Counted from the stretch's first letter, positions 18,327 to 28,378 are shown. The stretch: 64,000 nt of DNA from Micromonospora zamorensis (GCF_900090275.1 NZ_LT607755.1:3658001-3722000), one strand, 5' to 3'. Notes: generated by a model from the sequence alone, not told the origin. Numbers and translations are program-made.

Positions 18327-19037
18327 ATGCGCATCGCCCTGTTCATCACCTGCGTCAACGACGTCGCCTACCCGGCCACCGGCATCGCCGTCACCCGCAT
18401 CCTGCGGCGGCTCGGCCACACCGTCGACTTCCCCACCCGCCAGACCTGTTGCGGGCAGATGCACGCCAACACGGGCTACCGGGCCGAGGCGATGCCGATG
18501 GTGCGCAACTACGTCGACGTCTTCGACGGCTACGACGCGGTCGTCGTGCCGTCCGGGTCGTGCACCGCGATGATCCGCGACCAGTACCCGCACCTGCACC
18601 CGCCCGCCGCGTCGGTGGCCGCCCGCACCTACGAGCTGTCCGAGCTGCTCGTCGACGTCCTCGGCGTCACCGACGTCGGCGCCGAGTTCCCCGAGACGGT
18701 CACCTACCACCCCACCTGCCACGGCCTGCGGATGCTGCGGTTGGGTGACCGGCCGCTGCAACTGTTGCGTCAGGTTCGCGGCATCCGGCTGGTGGAGCTG
18801 GCCGACGCCGAGGAGTGCTGCGGTTTCGGCGGCACGTTCGCCCTGAAGAACCCGGACGTCTCCACAGCGATGCTCACCGACAAGTGCGCCCGGGTCGGTG
18901 AGACCGGAGCGCAGGTGCTCGCCGCCGCCGACAACTCCTGCCTGGCGCACATCGGGGGCGGCCTGGACCGCCACCGGTCGGGCGTGCGGGCGGTGCACTA
19001 CGCCGAGATCCTCGCCGCGACGGGAGCCGCCTCATGA
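18327..19037 (+). CDS. lutA: L-lactate oxidation complex subunit LutA
   Basis: Iron-sulfur (CCG-domain) subunit of the LutABC L-lactate dehydrogenase system, 236 residues. Two CCG-type Cys clusters are visible (TCCGQMHANTGY and EECCGFGGTFA), plus further Cys at SCTAMI and PTCHG. LutABC oxidises L-lactate to pyruvate at the membrane. Its stop overlaps the lutB start (ATGA). The divergent pathway releases L-lactate, which explains the pairing. Confidence 0.93.
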   Translation: MRIALFITCVNDVAYPATGIAVTRILRRLGHTVDFPTRQTCCGQMHANTGYRAEAMPMVRNYVDVFDGYDAVVVPSGSCTAMIRDQYPHLHPPAASVAARTYELSELLVDVLGVTDVGAEFPETVTYHPTCHGLRMLRLGDRPLQLLRQVRGIRLVELADAEECCGFGGTFALKNPDVSTAMLTDKCARVGETGAQVLAAADNSCLAHIGGGLDRHRSGVRAVHYAEILAATGAAS

Positions 19038-20479
19038 ACCGTCCGGTCGCACCGGCCACCGGCAGCGGCCGCATCCGCACGCCACTGCCCTTCCCGACCG
19101 CGGCCAGACCGGCCGTCGCCGACACCCAACTGCGCGCCAACCTGCACCGGGCCACCCGCACCATCCGGGACAAACGCGCCCGGGTCGTCGACGAGGTACC
19201 CGACTGGGAGGCTCTCCGCGACGCCGGCTCCGCGATCAAGGCAGACGTCCAACGCCGGTTGCCGGAGCTGCTGGAGCAGTTCGAGGCGTCCGCCACCGCT
19301 GCCGGCGCCACAGTGCACTGGGCCCGGGACGCGGCCGAGGCCTGCCGGATCGTGGTCGAGCTGACCCGGGCCACCGGGGCCGACGAGGTCGTGAAGGTCA
19401 AGTCGATGGCGACCCAGGAGATCGAGCTCAACGAGGCGCTGGAGGCGGCCGGGATCGCCGCGTACGAGACCGACCTGGCGGAGCTGATCGTGCAGCTCGG
19501 CGACGACACGCCCTCGCACATCCTGGTGCCGGCGATCCACTACAACCGGGCGCAGATCCGGGAGATCTTCCAGCGTCGAATGCCCGACGTGCCGGCCGAC
19601 CTCAGTGACGAGCCGTCCGCGTTGGCCGAGGCGGCCCGCGCGCATCTGCGCCGACGTTTCCTCTCGGCCCGGGTCGCCGTGTCCGGCGCCAACTTCGCCA
19701 TCGCCGACACCGGCACGTTGGTGGTCGTGGAGTCCGAGGGCAACGGGCGGATGTGCCTCACCCTCCCGGAGACGCTGATCAGTGTCGTGGGCGTCGAGAA
19801 GCTGCTGCCGACCTTCACCGACCTGGAGGTCTTCCTGCAACTGCTGCCGCGGTCGTCGACCGGTGAGCGGATGAACCCGTACACCTCGATGTGGACGGGC
19901 ATCACCCCCGGTGACGGGCCACAGGACGTGCACGTGGTGCTGGTCGACAATGGACGGTCTGCGGTGCTTGCCGACCCGGTCGGGCGGCCGGCGCTGTCGT
20001 GCATCCGCTGCTCCGCCTGCCTGAACGTCTGCCCCGTCTACGAGCGGGCCGGCGGGCACGCGTACGGCTCGGTGTATCCGGGGCCGATCGGGGCGATCCT
20101 GTCACCTCAGTTGACCGGCGTGGCCGACAACGCGTCCCTGCCGTACGCGTCGACCCTCTGCGGCGCCTGCTACGACGTGTGTCCCGTGAAAATCAACATT
20201 CCGGAGATCCTGGTCCACCTCCGCCAGCAGGCACCGCATCCGCTGGCCGAACGCGCCACCATGGGCGTCCTGTCGTGGGTGATGCGCAACCCTCGGCGCT
20301 GGGCCGCCGCCCTGCGCCTTGCCCGGACCGGCGCGGGCCCCCTCGGGGCGTACCGCGAACGGCGCACCGGGGCTCGGACGCTGCGCCGGCTGCCCTGGCC
20401 CGTCTCCGCGTGGACCCGGTCGCGTGACCTGCCGCTGCCCGCGGCGCAGACCTTCCGAGAATGGTGGGGAAAGCAGTGA
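19034..20479 (+). CDS. lutB: L-lactate oxidation complex subunit LutB
   Basis: LUD-domain protein with two C-terminal 4Fe-4S sites, 481 residues. The ferredoxin-like motifs CIRCSACLNVCPVYE (about residue 326) and CGACYDVCPVKIN (about residue 377) are complete, and VKVKSMATQEI marks the LUD domain. It is the electron-transferring partner of LutA and LutC. The start overlaps lutA, and the stop overlaps lutC as GTGA. Confidence 0.94.
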   Translation: MNRPVAPATGSGRIRTPLPFPTAARPAVADTQLRANLHRATRTIRDKRARVVDEVPDWEALRDAGSAIKADVQRRLPELLEQFEASATAAGATVHWARDAAEACRIVVELTRATGADEVVKVKSMATQEIELNEALEAAGIAAYETDLAELIVQLGDDTPSHILVPAIHYNRAQIREIFQRRMPDVPADLSDEPSALAEAARAHLRRRFLSARVAVSGANFAIADTGTLVVVESEGNGRMCLTLPETLISVVGVEKLLPTFTDLEVFLQLLPRSSTGERMNPYTSMWTGITPGDGPQDVHVVLVDNGRSAVLADPVGRPALSCIRCSACLNVCPVYERAGGHAYGSVYPGPIGAILSPQLTGVADNASLPYASTLCGACYDVCPVKINIPEILVHLRQQAPHPLAERATMGVLSWVMRNPRRWAAALRLARTGAGPLGAYRERRTGARTLRRLPWPVSAWTRSRDLPLPAAQTFREWWGKQ

Positions 20480-21069
20480 CCGCACGTGACGAGATCCTGG
20501 CGCGGCTCCGCACGGCCCTGGCCGACGACCCGCCGCCAGTGGAGGTGCCCCGCCGGTACCGCCGGGTCGGTGACCGCCCCGACCCGGTCGCCATCCTCGT
20601 CGACCGGCTGGAGGACTACCGGGCGGTCGTCCATCACGGCATCGGCTCTCTGCCCGGGCTGCTGGCCGGGGTGGACCGGCTCGCCGTGCCCGTCGACGTC
20701 CCCGCCGGCTGGCTGACCGGCTACGCCGGGCAGGTGCACCGCGACGCTCCCCCGCTGACACCGGCCGACCTCGACGCGATGGACGCGGTCCTGACCGGCT
20801 GCGCCGTGGCGGTCGCCGAGACGGGCACCATCATCCTCGACGCCGGCCCGGCGCAGGGGCGACGAGCGCTCACCCTGGTGCCCGACCGGCACATCTGCGT
20901 CGTGCGCGCCGACCAGGTCGTCGGCCTGCTGCCGGAGGCGCTGACCCGGCTGGACCCGCGCGCGGCACAGACCTGGATCTCGGGTCCGTCCGCGACCAGC
21001 GACATCGAGCTCAACCGGGTCGAGGGTGTGCACGGCCCGCGCCGGCTGGAGATCGTGCTGGTCGGCGCC

Positions 21070-21081
<12 letters not shown>
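20476..21081 (+). CDS. lutC: L-lactate oxidation complex subunit LutC
   Basis: LUD-domain protein of 201 residues, third component of the LutABC system. VAVAETGTIILDAGPAQGRRALTLVPDRHICVV is split by none of the usual insertions and matches the family core. GTG 20476 is chosen over ATG 20461: it forms a GTGA overlap with the lutB stop and has GGGGA nearby. The last 12 bases overlap the convergent lspA gene. Confidence 0.92.
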
Positions 21082-22304
<1,223 letters not shown>

Positions 22305-22434
22305 GCGACGATGCAATCAGGACCGGCGAGCGGCACGTCAGCACCCGTCTCGGCCGCCGAGGTGGCGCCGCCACACCGCGGCCCCTGGCTGCGCGCCCAC
22401 CGACATCCGTACCGGCCGCTCGAGTGCGGCAGTG

Positions 22435-23334
22435 TCAAAGGACGTCGGCGGAAACCCGCCGAGCGCGGGAGTCCGGACGGCCGGCGAGGATGCCGGCGAG
22501 GATCTCCGCGCCGTCGACGACCCTCGGGCCGGGGCGGTTGAAGTAGGCAGGTCCGTCGACCACCCACACCTGCCCCTGACGCACCGCGGGCAGGTCCGCC
22601 CAACCGGGTTGCGCGCTCGCCACGGACAGCTCGTCGAAGGTTCGCTCGGGCGTGAACCCGCACGGCCCGAACACCACCACCTCGGGAGCCAGGTCCGCGA
22701 CCACCGACCACAGGTGCGGGGTGCTGTGCGCACCCGGCCCGAGCAGCAGGGACCGCCCACCCGCATGGGTGATCTGCTCCGGCACCCAGTGCCCGCCCGG
22801 CATCAACGGGTCGAGCCACTCGACGAACAGCACCGTCGGCGCGCCGGGCACCGACCCCGGCAACGCGGCGAGGCGACGCTCGGCGTCGGCTCGGATCTCG
22901 GCCGCCCTGCCTTCGGTGCCGGTCAGCGCGGCCACGGCATCGACCGTGTCCAGGATTCCGTCGATGGTCCTCGCCTCCAGGGACATCACCCTGGTGTCGA
23001 GATCGATCAGGCCAACCGCGTCGTTGACCCGCTGGTAGGAGACCGCACACACGTCGCACAGATCCTGAGTCAGGATCAGATCCGGCTTCAAAGCGTCCAG
23101 CATGGCGACGTCGAGCTGGTACAACGACGATCCTCGGTGCTCGTCACCGGCGATCGCCGCCGAGATCTCCCGGCTCGTCAAGGTCTCAGGCAGGGACGTC
23201 GCGGTCACCGCCGGGATGTCGGCCAGGGCCCCCGGCGGCCAGTCACACTCGTGGGTACGGCCGACCAGTTGCCCGGTCAGGCCAAGCGTGGCCACGATGT
23301 CCGTGGCCGCCGGCAGCAGGGAGACGATTCGCAC
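22435..23334 (-). CDS. BtuF-like cobalamin/corrinoid-binding protein without signal peptide
   Basis: Type III periplasmic-binding-protein fold, 299 residues. RIVSLLPAATDIVATLGL at the N-terminus, VGRTHECDWP, PDLILTQDLCDVCAVSY and WLDPLMPGGHWVPE match the BtuF-like group that is frequently cytosolic in actinobacteria. No signal peptide or lipobox is seen; the frame begins at GTG 23334 directly with the domain. No permease or ATPase is adjacent. A cobalamin riboswitch lies 7.5 kb away on the same strand, beyond an inserted island, which hints at a broken link. Confidence 0.8.
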   Translation of the reverse strand: MRIVSLLPAATDIVATLGLTGQLVGRTHECDWPPGALADIPAVTATSLPETLTSREISAAIAGDEHRGSSLYQLDVAMLDALKPDLILTQDLCDVCAVSYQRVNDAVGLIDLDTRVMSLEARTIDGILDTVDAVAALTGTEGRAAEIRADAERRLAALPGSVPGAPTVLFVEWLDPLMPGGHWVPEQITHAGGRSLLLGPGAHSTPHLWSVVADLAPEVVVFGPCGFTPERTFDELSVASAQPGWADLPAVRQGQVWVVDGPAYFNRPGPRVVDGAEILAGILAGRPDSRARRVSADVL

Positions 23335-23415
23335 GTCCGCCTGCCTACCAGGCGCGACCGAGCCACGTCCACTCCCGGCAGCGAGGCCACGGCCGCCGAC
23401 GCTACGAGCGGCGCC

Positions 23416-23538
23416 TCAAACCTCGTCGGCGCCGTTGAGCAGCGCCCGCCACAGGGCCAACCGGTGCTCCCGGCGGATCTCCGCCTCCCGGTAGCGACGC
23501 CGGTTCCCGTCCGTCTCCGGCAGCAGCGGCGGCACCGT
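23416..23538 (-). pseudogene. Orphan 3' end of an acyl-CoA thioesterase gene (left copy)
   Basis: The minus strand encodes TVPPLLPETDGNRRRYREAE and continues to a stop at 23416, matching the C-terminus of the intact thioesterase at 30157-30666. Positions 23426-23538 align with 30164-30276 at constant spacing, with 11 mismatches in 113 bases and no gaps. Similarity ends abruptly at 23538. No start or hotdog core is present. Confidence 0.88.
23426..23538. repeat. Left direct repeat flanking the accessory island
   Basis: This 113-base segment is repeated in the same orientation at 30164-30276 (102 of 113 bases identical). The final 26 bases, 23513-23538, are identical in both copies and end exactly where similarity stops, a candidate recombination core. 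Between the copies lie about 6.6 kb of accessory genes. Confidence 0.8.
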
Positions 23539-23581
23539 TCGGCTGGTATGGCTGCGGTACTCCGCTAACACACTTCTGGCG

Positions 23582-23755
23582 TCAGACGAGGCGCTGGATG
23601 TGGACCTTCGGGCGCTCGTTTCTGAGGTGGCCGTGCTTGTGTTGGCGGACCTGTTCGTCCCAGACCTCCTGGTCGTAGTCGGGGTTCGGCGGGATCCACT
23701 TGTGCGAGCCGTCGCTGTAGTGGAACTTCTCGTCGCCCGGCCGCAGGATGCTCAT
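23582..23755 (-). CDS. Small hypothetical protein (57 aa)
   Basis: A soluble, charged 57-residue protein rich in His and Trp (EKFHYSDGSHKWIPPNPDYD), starting at ATG 23755 and ending just inside the island border. It overlaps the next small gene by four bases (ATGA), the strongest sign that it is translated. No family is recognised. It belongs to a trio of overlapping mini-genes divergent from a GntR gene. Confidence 0.55.
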   Translation of the reverse strand: MSILRPGDEKFHYSDGSHKWIPPNPDYDQEVWDEQVRQHKHGHLRNERPKVHIQRLV

Positions 23756-23970
23756 CGGGTCCAGCCGAGGAATCGGTAGTGCAGGTGGCCGGCGGGAACG
23801 TGGGCCAAATCCTGAGCGGCGTCGACGAGCTGGGCCGCTAGGTAGAGAGCCAGTGACACCGGGGCTCGGTCGTACTCGGCTCGCAGCTCTTGGCGCCGGG
23901 TCTGGCATGGCCACTCCCCGGCGCAGCCGCCGCACGTCCAGTCGGGCTTGATGGGGTGGTGAGCGGTCAC
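23752..23970 (-). CDS. Small Cys-containing hypothetical protein (72 aa)
   Basis: A 72-residue protein with CGGCAGEWPC near the N-terminus, a possible metal-binding cluster, followed by a helical segment (PVSLALYLAAQLVDAAQDLA). GTG 23970 overlaps the stop of the third small gene, and its own stop overlaps the 57-residue gene, so the three are one coupled unit. Function is unknown. Confidence 0.55.
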   Translation of the reverse strand: MTAHHPIKPDWTCGGCAGEWPCQTRRQELRAEYDRAPVSLALYLAAQLVDAAQDLAHVPAGHLHYRFLGWTR

Positions 23971-24155
23971 TGCGGGCCGTCCTGGCTGGGCCAGTGGCCG
24001 CGGTTGATCGGGATGCGGTGGCGGCTACGGCATGGCAGATCGCCTCCGCAGCGGCAGATGCGCCGCCAGTGTCGCCAGGACCAGACGGGCCGGTGACGGC
24101 GAGCGAGAGTCAGCGCTACCGCCAGTACGTACTCGTCGTAAGAAACTCGCTTCAC
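23967..24155 (-). CDS. Small basic Cys-containing hypothetical protein (62 aa)
   Basis: A 62-residue basic protein, MKRVSYDEYVLAVALTLA followed by a Trp/Arg/Cys-rich half (RRICRCGGDLPCRSRHR). GTG 24155 is chosen because the protein-like composition begins there; the open frame extends further upstream without support. It is the first gene of the mini-gene trio and diverges from gntR at 24410. Function is unknown. Confidence 0.5.
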   Translation of the reverse strand: MKRVSYDEYVLAVALTLARRHRPVWSWRHWRRICRCGGDLPCRSRHRIPINRGHWPSQDGPQ

Positions 24156-24409
24156 CGGCTCGCCTCGGCCGCCTGCGCCAGGGTCTTCCCTGCCCTTGTC
24201 GTAGGGAGCACTGTCGTCTCCTTGTGCCAGAGCAATCTGGAGGCGTGGATGCCCGAACGCGGGGGACGCGCCGAACATCCACGCCGACGAGGACGGCCCA
24301 CAGCGCCAACCGAGGGAATCGACCTCCTCGGCAACCTCCCATAGGTACCGTTGGGTAGTCAAGGGCTGACGTAGGTGGTCTACTCGTGTTGCCAACCGAG
24401 GAGAACCAC

Positions 24410-24625
24410 GTGCCACCGCGCTACCGCTACGAGCAGATCGCCGACGACCTCGCCGAACGCATCGCGTCAGGCGAGTTCCAGCCCGGCTCCAAGCTGCCCA
24501 GCCGGCGAGAGTTGATCGAGCACTACGGGGTTACCGAGCCGGTGATCGACCGTGCCATGCAGGTGCTACGGATCAAAGGGATGACCGAAACACTTCCCGG
24601 CGTTGGCGTCTTCGTCGCCGAGTAG
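24410..24625 (+). CDS. Short GntR-type winged-helix regulator (71 aa)
   Basis: A minimal GntR DNA-binding domain with no effector domain: YEQIADDLAERIASGEFQPG, LPSRRELIEHYGV and a wing ending VGVFVAE. GTG 24410 has GAGGAG six bases upstream, which decides it against the more distal GTG 24386. Such stand-alone GntR domains are common in actinobacterial mobile elements. The divergent trio of mini-genes is its likely target. Partner genes typical of an integrative element, such as replication or FtsK-like transfer proteins, are missing. Confidence 0.8.
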   Translation: MPPRYRYEQIADDLAERIASGEFQPGSKLPSRRELIEHYGVTEPVIDRAMQVLRIKGMTETLPGVGVFVAE

Positions 24626-24844
24626 ATCCCTCCGCCGAGCCAGCCGCCGCGACCGCGATCCCTCGCTTGGAAGCTCCGTGCACCACGCGTCCGCGCTCGT
24701 CCGCGAGTGGTTCTGCACTCGCGGACGGTGTCCCTCTCCGTGCCCGTCTCGACACCGCTGTTCGGGATCGTTGCTGTCGGAGTCGGCCACGGCGGGCGTC
24801 CGGCACCGTTGCCATCGCCGCAGGCAACCCGGCACGATCGATTC

Positions 24845-25159
24845 GTGACTCCCGAAGAAGCCCACCTCCACTGCGAAGCAGTCTCGTGGATCAGCCACGA
24901 ATTCCCGGGCTGGGTGCGGGTGCGCCTCGTCGACGTCAACAACACGTCGTGGTACTTCGTCGACAAGGTCCCGGTCTTCACGGCTGACAGTTCGCGCCTT
25001 GAGGCTCGCCTGCCTGCGCCTGTCCACATCCTGTGCAGCATCGTCGGAGGAGACGATGCTGCACTCGTCGTCTCAACCGCACCGCACGGGGTCGAAGCCG
25101 AGGACGGACAATGCCTGTTCCGGGTGGATCCGGGCCAGCTCGACCGGCACACGGTTTAG
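24845..25159 (+). CDS. Hypothetical protein (104 aa)
   Basis: A soluble 104-residue protein, VTPEEAHLHCEAVSWISHEF then GWVRVRLVDVNNTSWYFVDKVP, with mixed strand/helix character and no membrane segment. GTG 24845 starts the conserved-looking part. The layout (helix followed by a beta-rich body with VFTADSSRLEARLP) resembles small single-domain actinobacterial proteins of unknown function. No operon partner is evident. Confidence 0.55.
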   Translation: MTPEEAHLHCEAVSWISHEFPGWVRVRLVDVNNTSWYFVDKVPVFTADSSRLEARLPAPVHILCSIVGGDDAALVVSTAPHGVEAEDGQCLFRVDPGQLDRHTV

Positions 25160-25572
25160 GAAGGGAGTAGCGCTCAGTGCGCAGACCCCCATCTACCAGG
25201 GCGCACGCGCAGCAGCTTCCCGACGAACGACTTGATCATTCCGCGCATGTTCCGGATCTTGCAGATCGAGCCGTCCGTGTATCACCTCGGCCAGCTCGTC
25301 TAGCTCTGCCCGTCGCGCGATTAACTTTACCGGAATATCCTTCTTTGCGGCGCAGCCCGGAGTGCGAGTCATGGACGCCTCCGAGGCAGAGGCGGAACTA
25401 AGTTTCCGCCGGTCAGACGAGGCATCGTCTGAGTGCCGGGGTTAAAACCCGCCGGGCCGCAGTCATGCCGTACCAACCTTTCTCGGGCGCTGTCTAGGAT
25501 TGCGGCATTTGTCGCACTTGCAGGTACCATCAATGCGATAGGCTGCGCGCACCGATTGGAAGGAGACTTGGG
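25160..25572. other. Intergenic region with clustered hairpins
   Basis: No convincing gene is seen. The first half is unremarkable; 25376-25431 carries three potential hairpins (listed separately), and the last 60 bases before the fascin-like gene are comparatively AT-rich, with a weak TTGCAG (25518-25523) and TAGGCT (25539-25544) pair as the only promoter-like signal. Confidence 0.5.
25376..25431. other. Cluster of three adjacent or alternative stem-loops
   Basis: CGCCTC (25376-25381) pairs with GAGGCG (25389-25394); GGCGGAA (25391-25397) pairs with TTCCGCC (25404-25410); CAGACGA (25414-25420) pairs with TCGTCTG (25425-25431). The first two stems share bases and are mutually exclusive. This could be a terminator or a leader structure ahead of the secreted protein gene. 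Confidence 0.4.
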
Positions 25573-26142
25573 TTGAACAACCCATTCAGCTTGAAGAAGC
25601 CGCGCGCGGCTATCGCTGCCGCAGTCATTGCCCCGGTTGCGATGTTGCTCGCACTATTGCCCGTGCCGGCGTCGGCGGCGACCCCGAAATCGAGCGACGC
25701 CTCCACCCTGCAGGCGGCGTGTTCCACGTATATCTACGCGTATGCCAACTATCGCCTTGTCAGCGCAAATCTTAGTTCGCCCCCCGACTACCCGCTACAA
25801 GCCCGCGCTTCCTCCCAGGGATCGTGGGAAAATTTCCTGCTCGTGCCATACAACGGCCAGTACGCTATCTGGTCATATGCCGCCAGCCGGTACGTGACCG
25901 CCAATGTCAGCGGGACGGGCGGTGGTGCGCTGCAGGCGAAGGCCACCAGCATCGGGCCATGGGAATTGTTTACCATCGGGATTGAAACCGATACTCCCGT
26001 ATCCCACTGGATAAAGTCCTCGGCTAACGGCAAGTACGTGACCGCCAATGTCAGCGGGACGGGCGATGGTGCGCTGCAGGCGAAGGCCTCCCGCGTCGGG
26101 GCATGGGAGCAGTTTGAATTCGCTTACTGTGCGTTCGGGTAA
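25573..26142 (+). CDS. Secreted fascin-like beta-trefoil protein
   Basis: A 189-residue exported protein. A positively charged start, long hydrophobic stretch and VPASAAT give a Sec signal peptide cleaved near residue 36. The mature part has three repeats of the fascin/beta-trefoil pattern: YRLVSANLSSPP...LQARASSQGSWENF, RYVTANVSGTG...LQAKATSIGPWELF and KYVTANVSGTG...LQAKASRVGAWEQF. Such domains bind polysaccharide or protein partners outside the cell. The start is TTG 25573, decided by GGAAGGAG about nine bases upstream. The base composition is clearly less GC-rich than the surroundings, suggesting transfer. Confidence 0.8.
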   Translation: MNNPFSLKKPRAAIAAAVIAPVAMLLALLPVPASAATPKSSDASTLQAACSTYIYAYANYRLVSANLSSPPDYPLQARASSQGSWENFLLVPYNGQYAIWSYAASRYVTANVSGTGGGALQAKATSIGPWELFTIGIETDTPVSHWIKSSANGKYVTANVSGTGDGALQAKASRVGAWEQFEFAYCAFG

Positions 26143-26775
26143 TATTCCTGTTAGGCGAACCGTCCCCTGCATCGAGAGATGTTGAAGGTTCATCCCGTCC
26201 GCCGTCGGCCCGCCCTCCTAGGGGAGCGGGCCGCCGCCCGGCCCGCCACGTCAAGCGGACCTTGACACAGGTTCGGACGCTGGCGGGCCGGGCGGTGGTC
26301 TGCTCGGCTCGCCCGGGTCGACGGTGGGCGGGATGGCCTACCGCGACCACCCACGGAGCGTGACCCGCCGACGGAGCCCCGGCCATCCTGGAGCCGGAGC
26401 GCCCCCGCCGGAGGCGCCCTAACCGCAACTCCGCGACCGCTGCCACCTCGCCGTTGCGGCCGACGTCCGCTCCCCTACGCCGCGCGGGCTCGTGACCGCG
26501 CGGCCCGGCCGGCTGCCGGCCCACCGCACCACCGTCAACGCCCCTGTCGTTCTGCGGCGGCCCTCCGGGCTTCCCGCTCTCCGCGCCAGCCGCCGGGCGT
26601 CAGCGTGACGGCCGCAGAGCGACAGCGGCAGCGGCTGGCGCGCGCCCTGGCGGCGGCGCGTGCGGCCCGTTGCGGGCCGCCTTGAAGACGTACAGAAACT
26701 TTGCACAACATCGCCGGCAGTCCGGTGTCGTACTCCGGTTGACCCGTGACAGTTCGACTCCACATGATGGGTGAC
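26143..26775. other. Intergenic, very GC-rich, no supported gene
   Basis: About 630 bases with open frames on both strands but none with a protein-like composition. One palindrome, GTCAAG-N5-CTTGAC at 26250-26266, could be an operator. A 26-codon frame from GTG 26605 (basic, Ala/Arg-rich) has no ribosome binding site and is not called. Confidence 0.4.
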
Positions 26776-27153
26776 ATGATCAGTTGGCGTCGTCGCCTGC
26801 CGGACTCCAGTGTCTCGGACGTACAACGCGACATGTGTCGACGCTTCGCGGTCGAGCCAGCGCCGCCGGAACAGCGAACGATGGTCGGCCTCGCACTGTC
26901 GCGCCCACGCCACCTGGAACCGCTTAACGCCCTGCGGCACCCGATCGCAGCCAACAGCAACGGCTGGTTCGTGTGGCGCGGCGCCGCGATCCCCCAGGAA
27001 GACGACAACTTCTTCGCACCCTTGCACGTTGAGCACCTGGACGAGCACGCCCCAGAGCTTGGGCCGTACCTCGCACTCCCACCAGGTTGGGGCGTGGTAC
27101 TCGCACCCGGCTACGAGGACGTCTGGTACGACGAGACTCTTCTCGACATCTGA
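26776..27153 (+). CDS. Imm33-like conserved protein
   Basis: A 125-residue soluble protein. The C-terminal two thirds, NGWFVWRGAAIPQEDDNFF then HVEHLDEHAPELGPYLALPP and VVLAPGYEDVWYD, resembles the actinobacterial Imm33-type immunity or DUF2185-related group. ATG 26776 is preferred; ATG 26764 is an alternative and neither has a strong ribosome binding site. No toxin gene is nearby. It sits beside other immunity-like genes in the island, so an orphan immunity role is an inference. Confidence 0.5.
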   Translation: MISWRRRLPDSSVSDVQRDMCRRFAVEPAPPEQRTMVGLALSRPRHLEPLNALRHPIAANSNGWFVWRGAAIPQEDDNFFAPLHVEHLDEHAPELGPYLALPPGWGVVLAPGYEDVWYDETLLDI

Positions 27154-27247
27154 CCTCGGTGCGGCGGTGACAGGCCGGCAGGTAGGTCAGCCCTAGCCGA
27201 TCATGTAACGAATCATCCGGCACGAATCCGTAACGCATCAACTGGAG

Positions 27248-27269
27248 CCCGACATTTGTCGGCAGCCGC
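27248..27269. repeat. 22-base direct repeat, left copy
   Basis: CCCGACATTTGTCGGCAGCCGC recurs in the same orientation at 28424-28445 with one mismatch. The copies bracket the IS481 relic and the cbrC-like gene, immediately outside the inverted ends. They may be an older target duplication or a second repeat family; the length is too great for an ordinary IS481 target duplication. Confidence 0.6.
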
Positions 27270-27274
27270 TGTCC

Positions 27275-27321
27275 GGTCTCGGGACCTGCGTGACACATCG
27301 GTATCAGGACCTGCGTGACAC
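27275..27321. repeat. IS481-type terminal inverted repeat, left
   Basis: This 47-base end contains two copies of ACCTGCGTGACAC (27285-27297 by approximation and the second ending at 27321). Its reverse complement matches 28379-28425 over the full 47 bases with a handful of differences. GTGTCACGCAGGTCC-type ends are typical of actinobacterial IS481 elements. Confidence 0.7.
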
Positions 27322-27341
27322 TCCGCTGAGTGTTGGTGGAG

Positions 27342-27775
27342 ATGAGCGTGATGGAACAGCGGTATCGAGCCGTCCAGGACGTGCTTGCCGGATCCACGGT
27401 CACGGACGTCGCCGAACGATTCGGAGTCTCCCGGCAAGCGGTGCACCGCTGGCTGGCCTGGTATCAGGACGAGGGCCTGGAAGGGCTGGCCGATCGGTCG
27501 AGCCGGCCGCGCTCCTCTCCCGGGCAGACGTCGCCGGAGGTGGAGGCGCTGATCTGTGAGCTGCGCCGGTCAACGCATCCACGTCGGCATCGCCCATGCC
27601 GACGCGACCCTCACCGTAGAAGCCGCCGACACCACTTCCGCGTCCACGACGGCGACCAGATCCTCACCGAAGTGCCTCGCACCACCGTTAAGCCGATCGC
27701 CCGGTTCAAGGTTCGCAAGCCCGAACCCTCGCGGCGCAGAACTGACGGTCAGGTCGAGTCGGAGTATGCAAGGTG
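27342..27775 (+). pseudogene. IS481-family transposase relic with internal deletion
   Basis: The N-terminal helix-turn-helix part is intact (VLAGSTVTDVAERFGVSRQA, WLAWYQDEGLEGLADRSSRP). At about 27570 it jumps directly to the C-terminal part in the next frame (RIHVGIAHADATLTVEAADT), then returns to the first frame (FRVHDGDQILTEVPRTTVKP). The whole DDE catalytic core is deleted, so the product cannot transpose. It lies just inside a 47-base inverted end. Confidence 0.85.
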
Positions 27776-28300
27776 AGTGCCGCAGTGCCGGCAGCGGAAC
27801 AGGAACGCGGTGACCGGGCCGTCCTTGCTGAGCGATTGCAAGTACCAGTCCTTTTCCTCCGCCGACCAGCCAGACCCGGCCATCTCCAACCGCAGGTAGT
27901 TCACAGCGTCAGGAAAGTCAGCCAACTCAGGCGCACCGACCTCGCCTTGGAACTCCGCCGCGTCAGCGCAGTGGTGCAACCACCGCTCCTGCTGCCAGCC
28001 GGCGAATCCCGGCGTTCGGCGCAGAACCACCTCCATCACATCCGACGGGACCTCTTCTGGCACCCGCCAGTGCGCATCGGTGAACTGCGCGTCGAACATC
28101 GCCGCCGCTCGGCCGTCCGCGATGCACCAAGGACACAGCCTCCTGCGTAACTCCTCAACCGCATACACCGGGCCGACATACGTGAAGGGCCGCCGCTGAC
28201 CACAACACGCACACACCACCTCGGCGGCCACGACCGAACCCGTCGCCACAGGGTCTGGGTGGTAAGGAAATTGCGGAAGACCTTCCTGATCAGCTAGCAC
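27749..28300 (-). CDS. CbrC-family protein
   Basis: A 183-residue protein of the CbrC/UPF0167 family. [46 protein letters not shown] and the C-terminal [14 protein letters not shown] are characteristic; the three CxxC-type pairs suggest a zinc site. The E. coli member CbrC is linked to colicin tolerance, but no firm biochemical role is known. GTG 28300 is the start. It lies opposite and 3' to the transposase relic, between two IS481-type ends, as if carried as cargo. Confidence 0.8.
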   Translation of the reverse strand: MLADQEGLPQFPYHPDPVATGSVVAAEVVCACCGQRRPFTYVGPVYAVEELRRRLCPWCIADGRAAAMFDAQFTDAHWRVPEEVPSDVMEVVLRRTPGFAGWQQERWLHHCADAAEFQGEVGAPELADFPDAVNYLRLEMAGSGWSAEEKDWYLQSLSKDGPVTAFLFRCRHCGTHLAYSDST

Positions 28301-28378
28301 CGGCCGATCCTAGGGCGCTACCAGCCAGCCGCTCGACCCCCACGCGGTTACCCTGACCTGAAGATCGTCTAGCCGGAG

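Noticed and set aside
23582..24155. Mini-gene trio as a toxin-antitoxin system
   Set aside because: No toxin fold or antitoxin DNA-binding motif is visible; the only DNA-binding protein nearby is the divergent GntR domain.
26158..26745. Open frames on both strands in the GC-rich gap
   Set aside because: No ribosome binding sites, no recognisable domains and skewed Arg/Pro/Ala composition; the only remotely plausible one is a 26-codon basic peptide from 26605.
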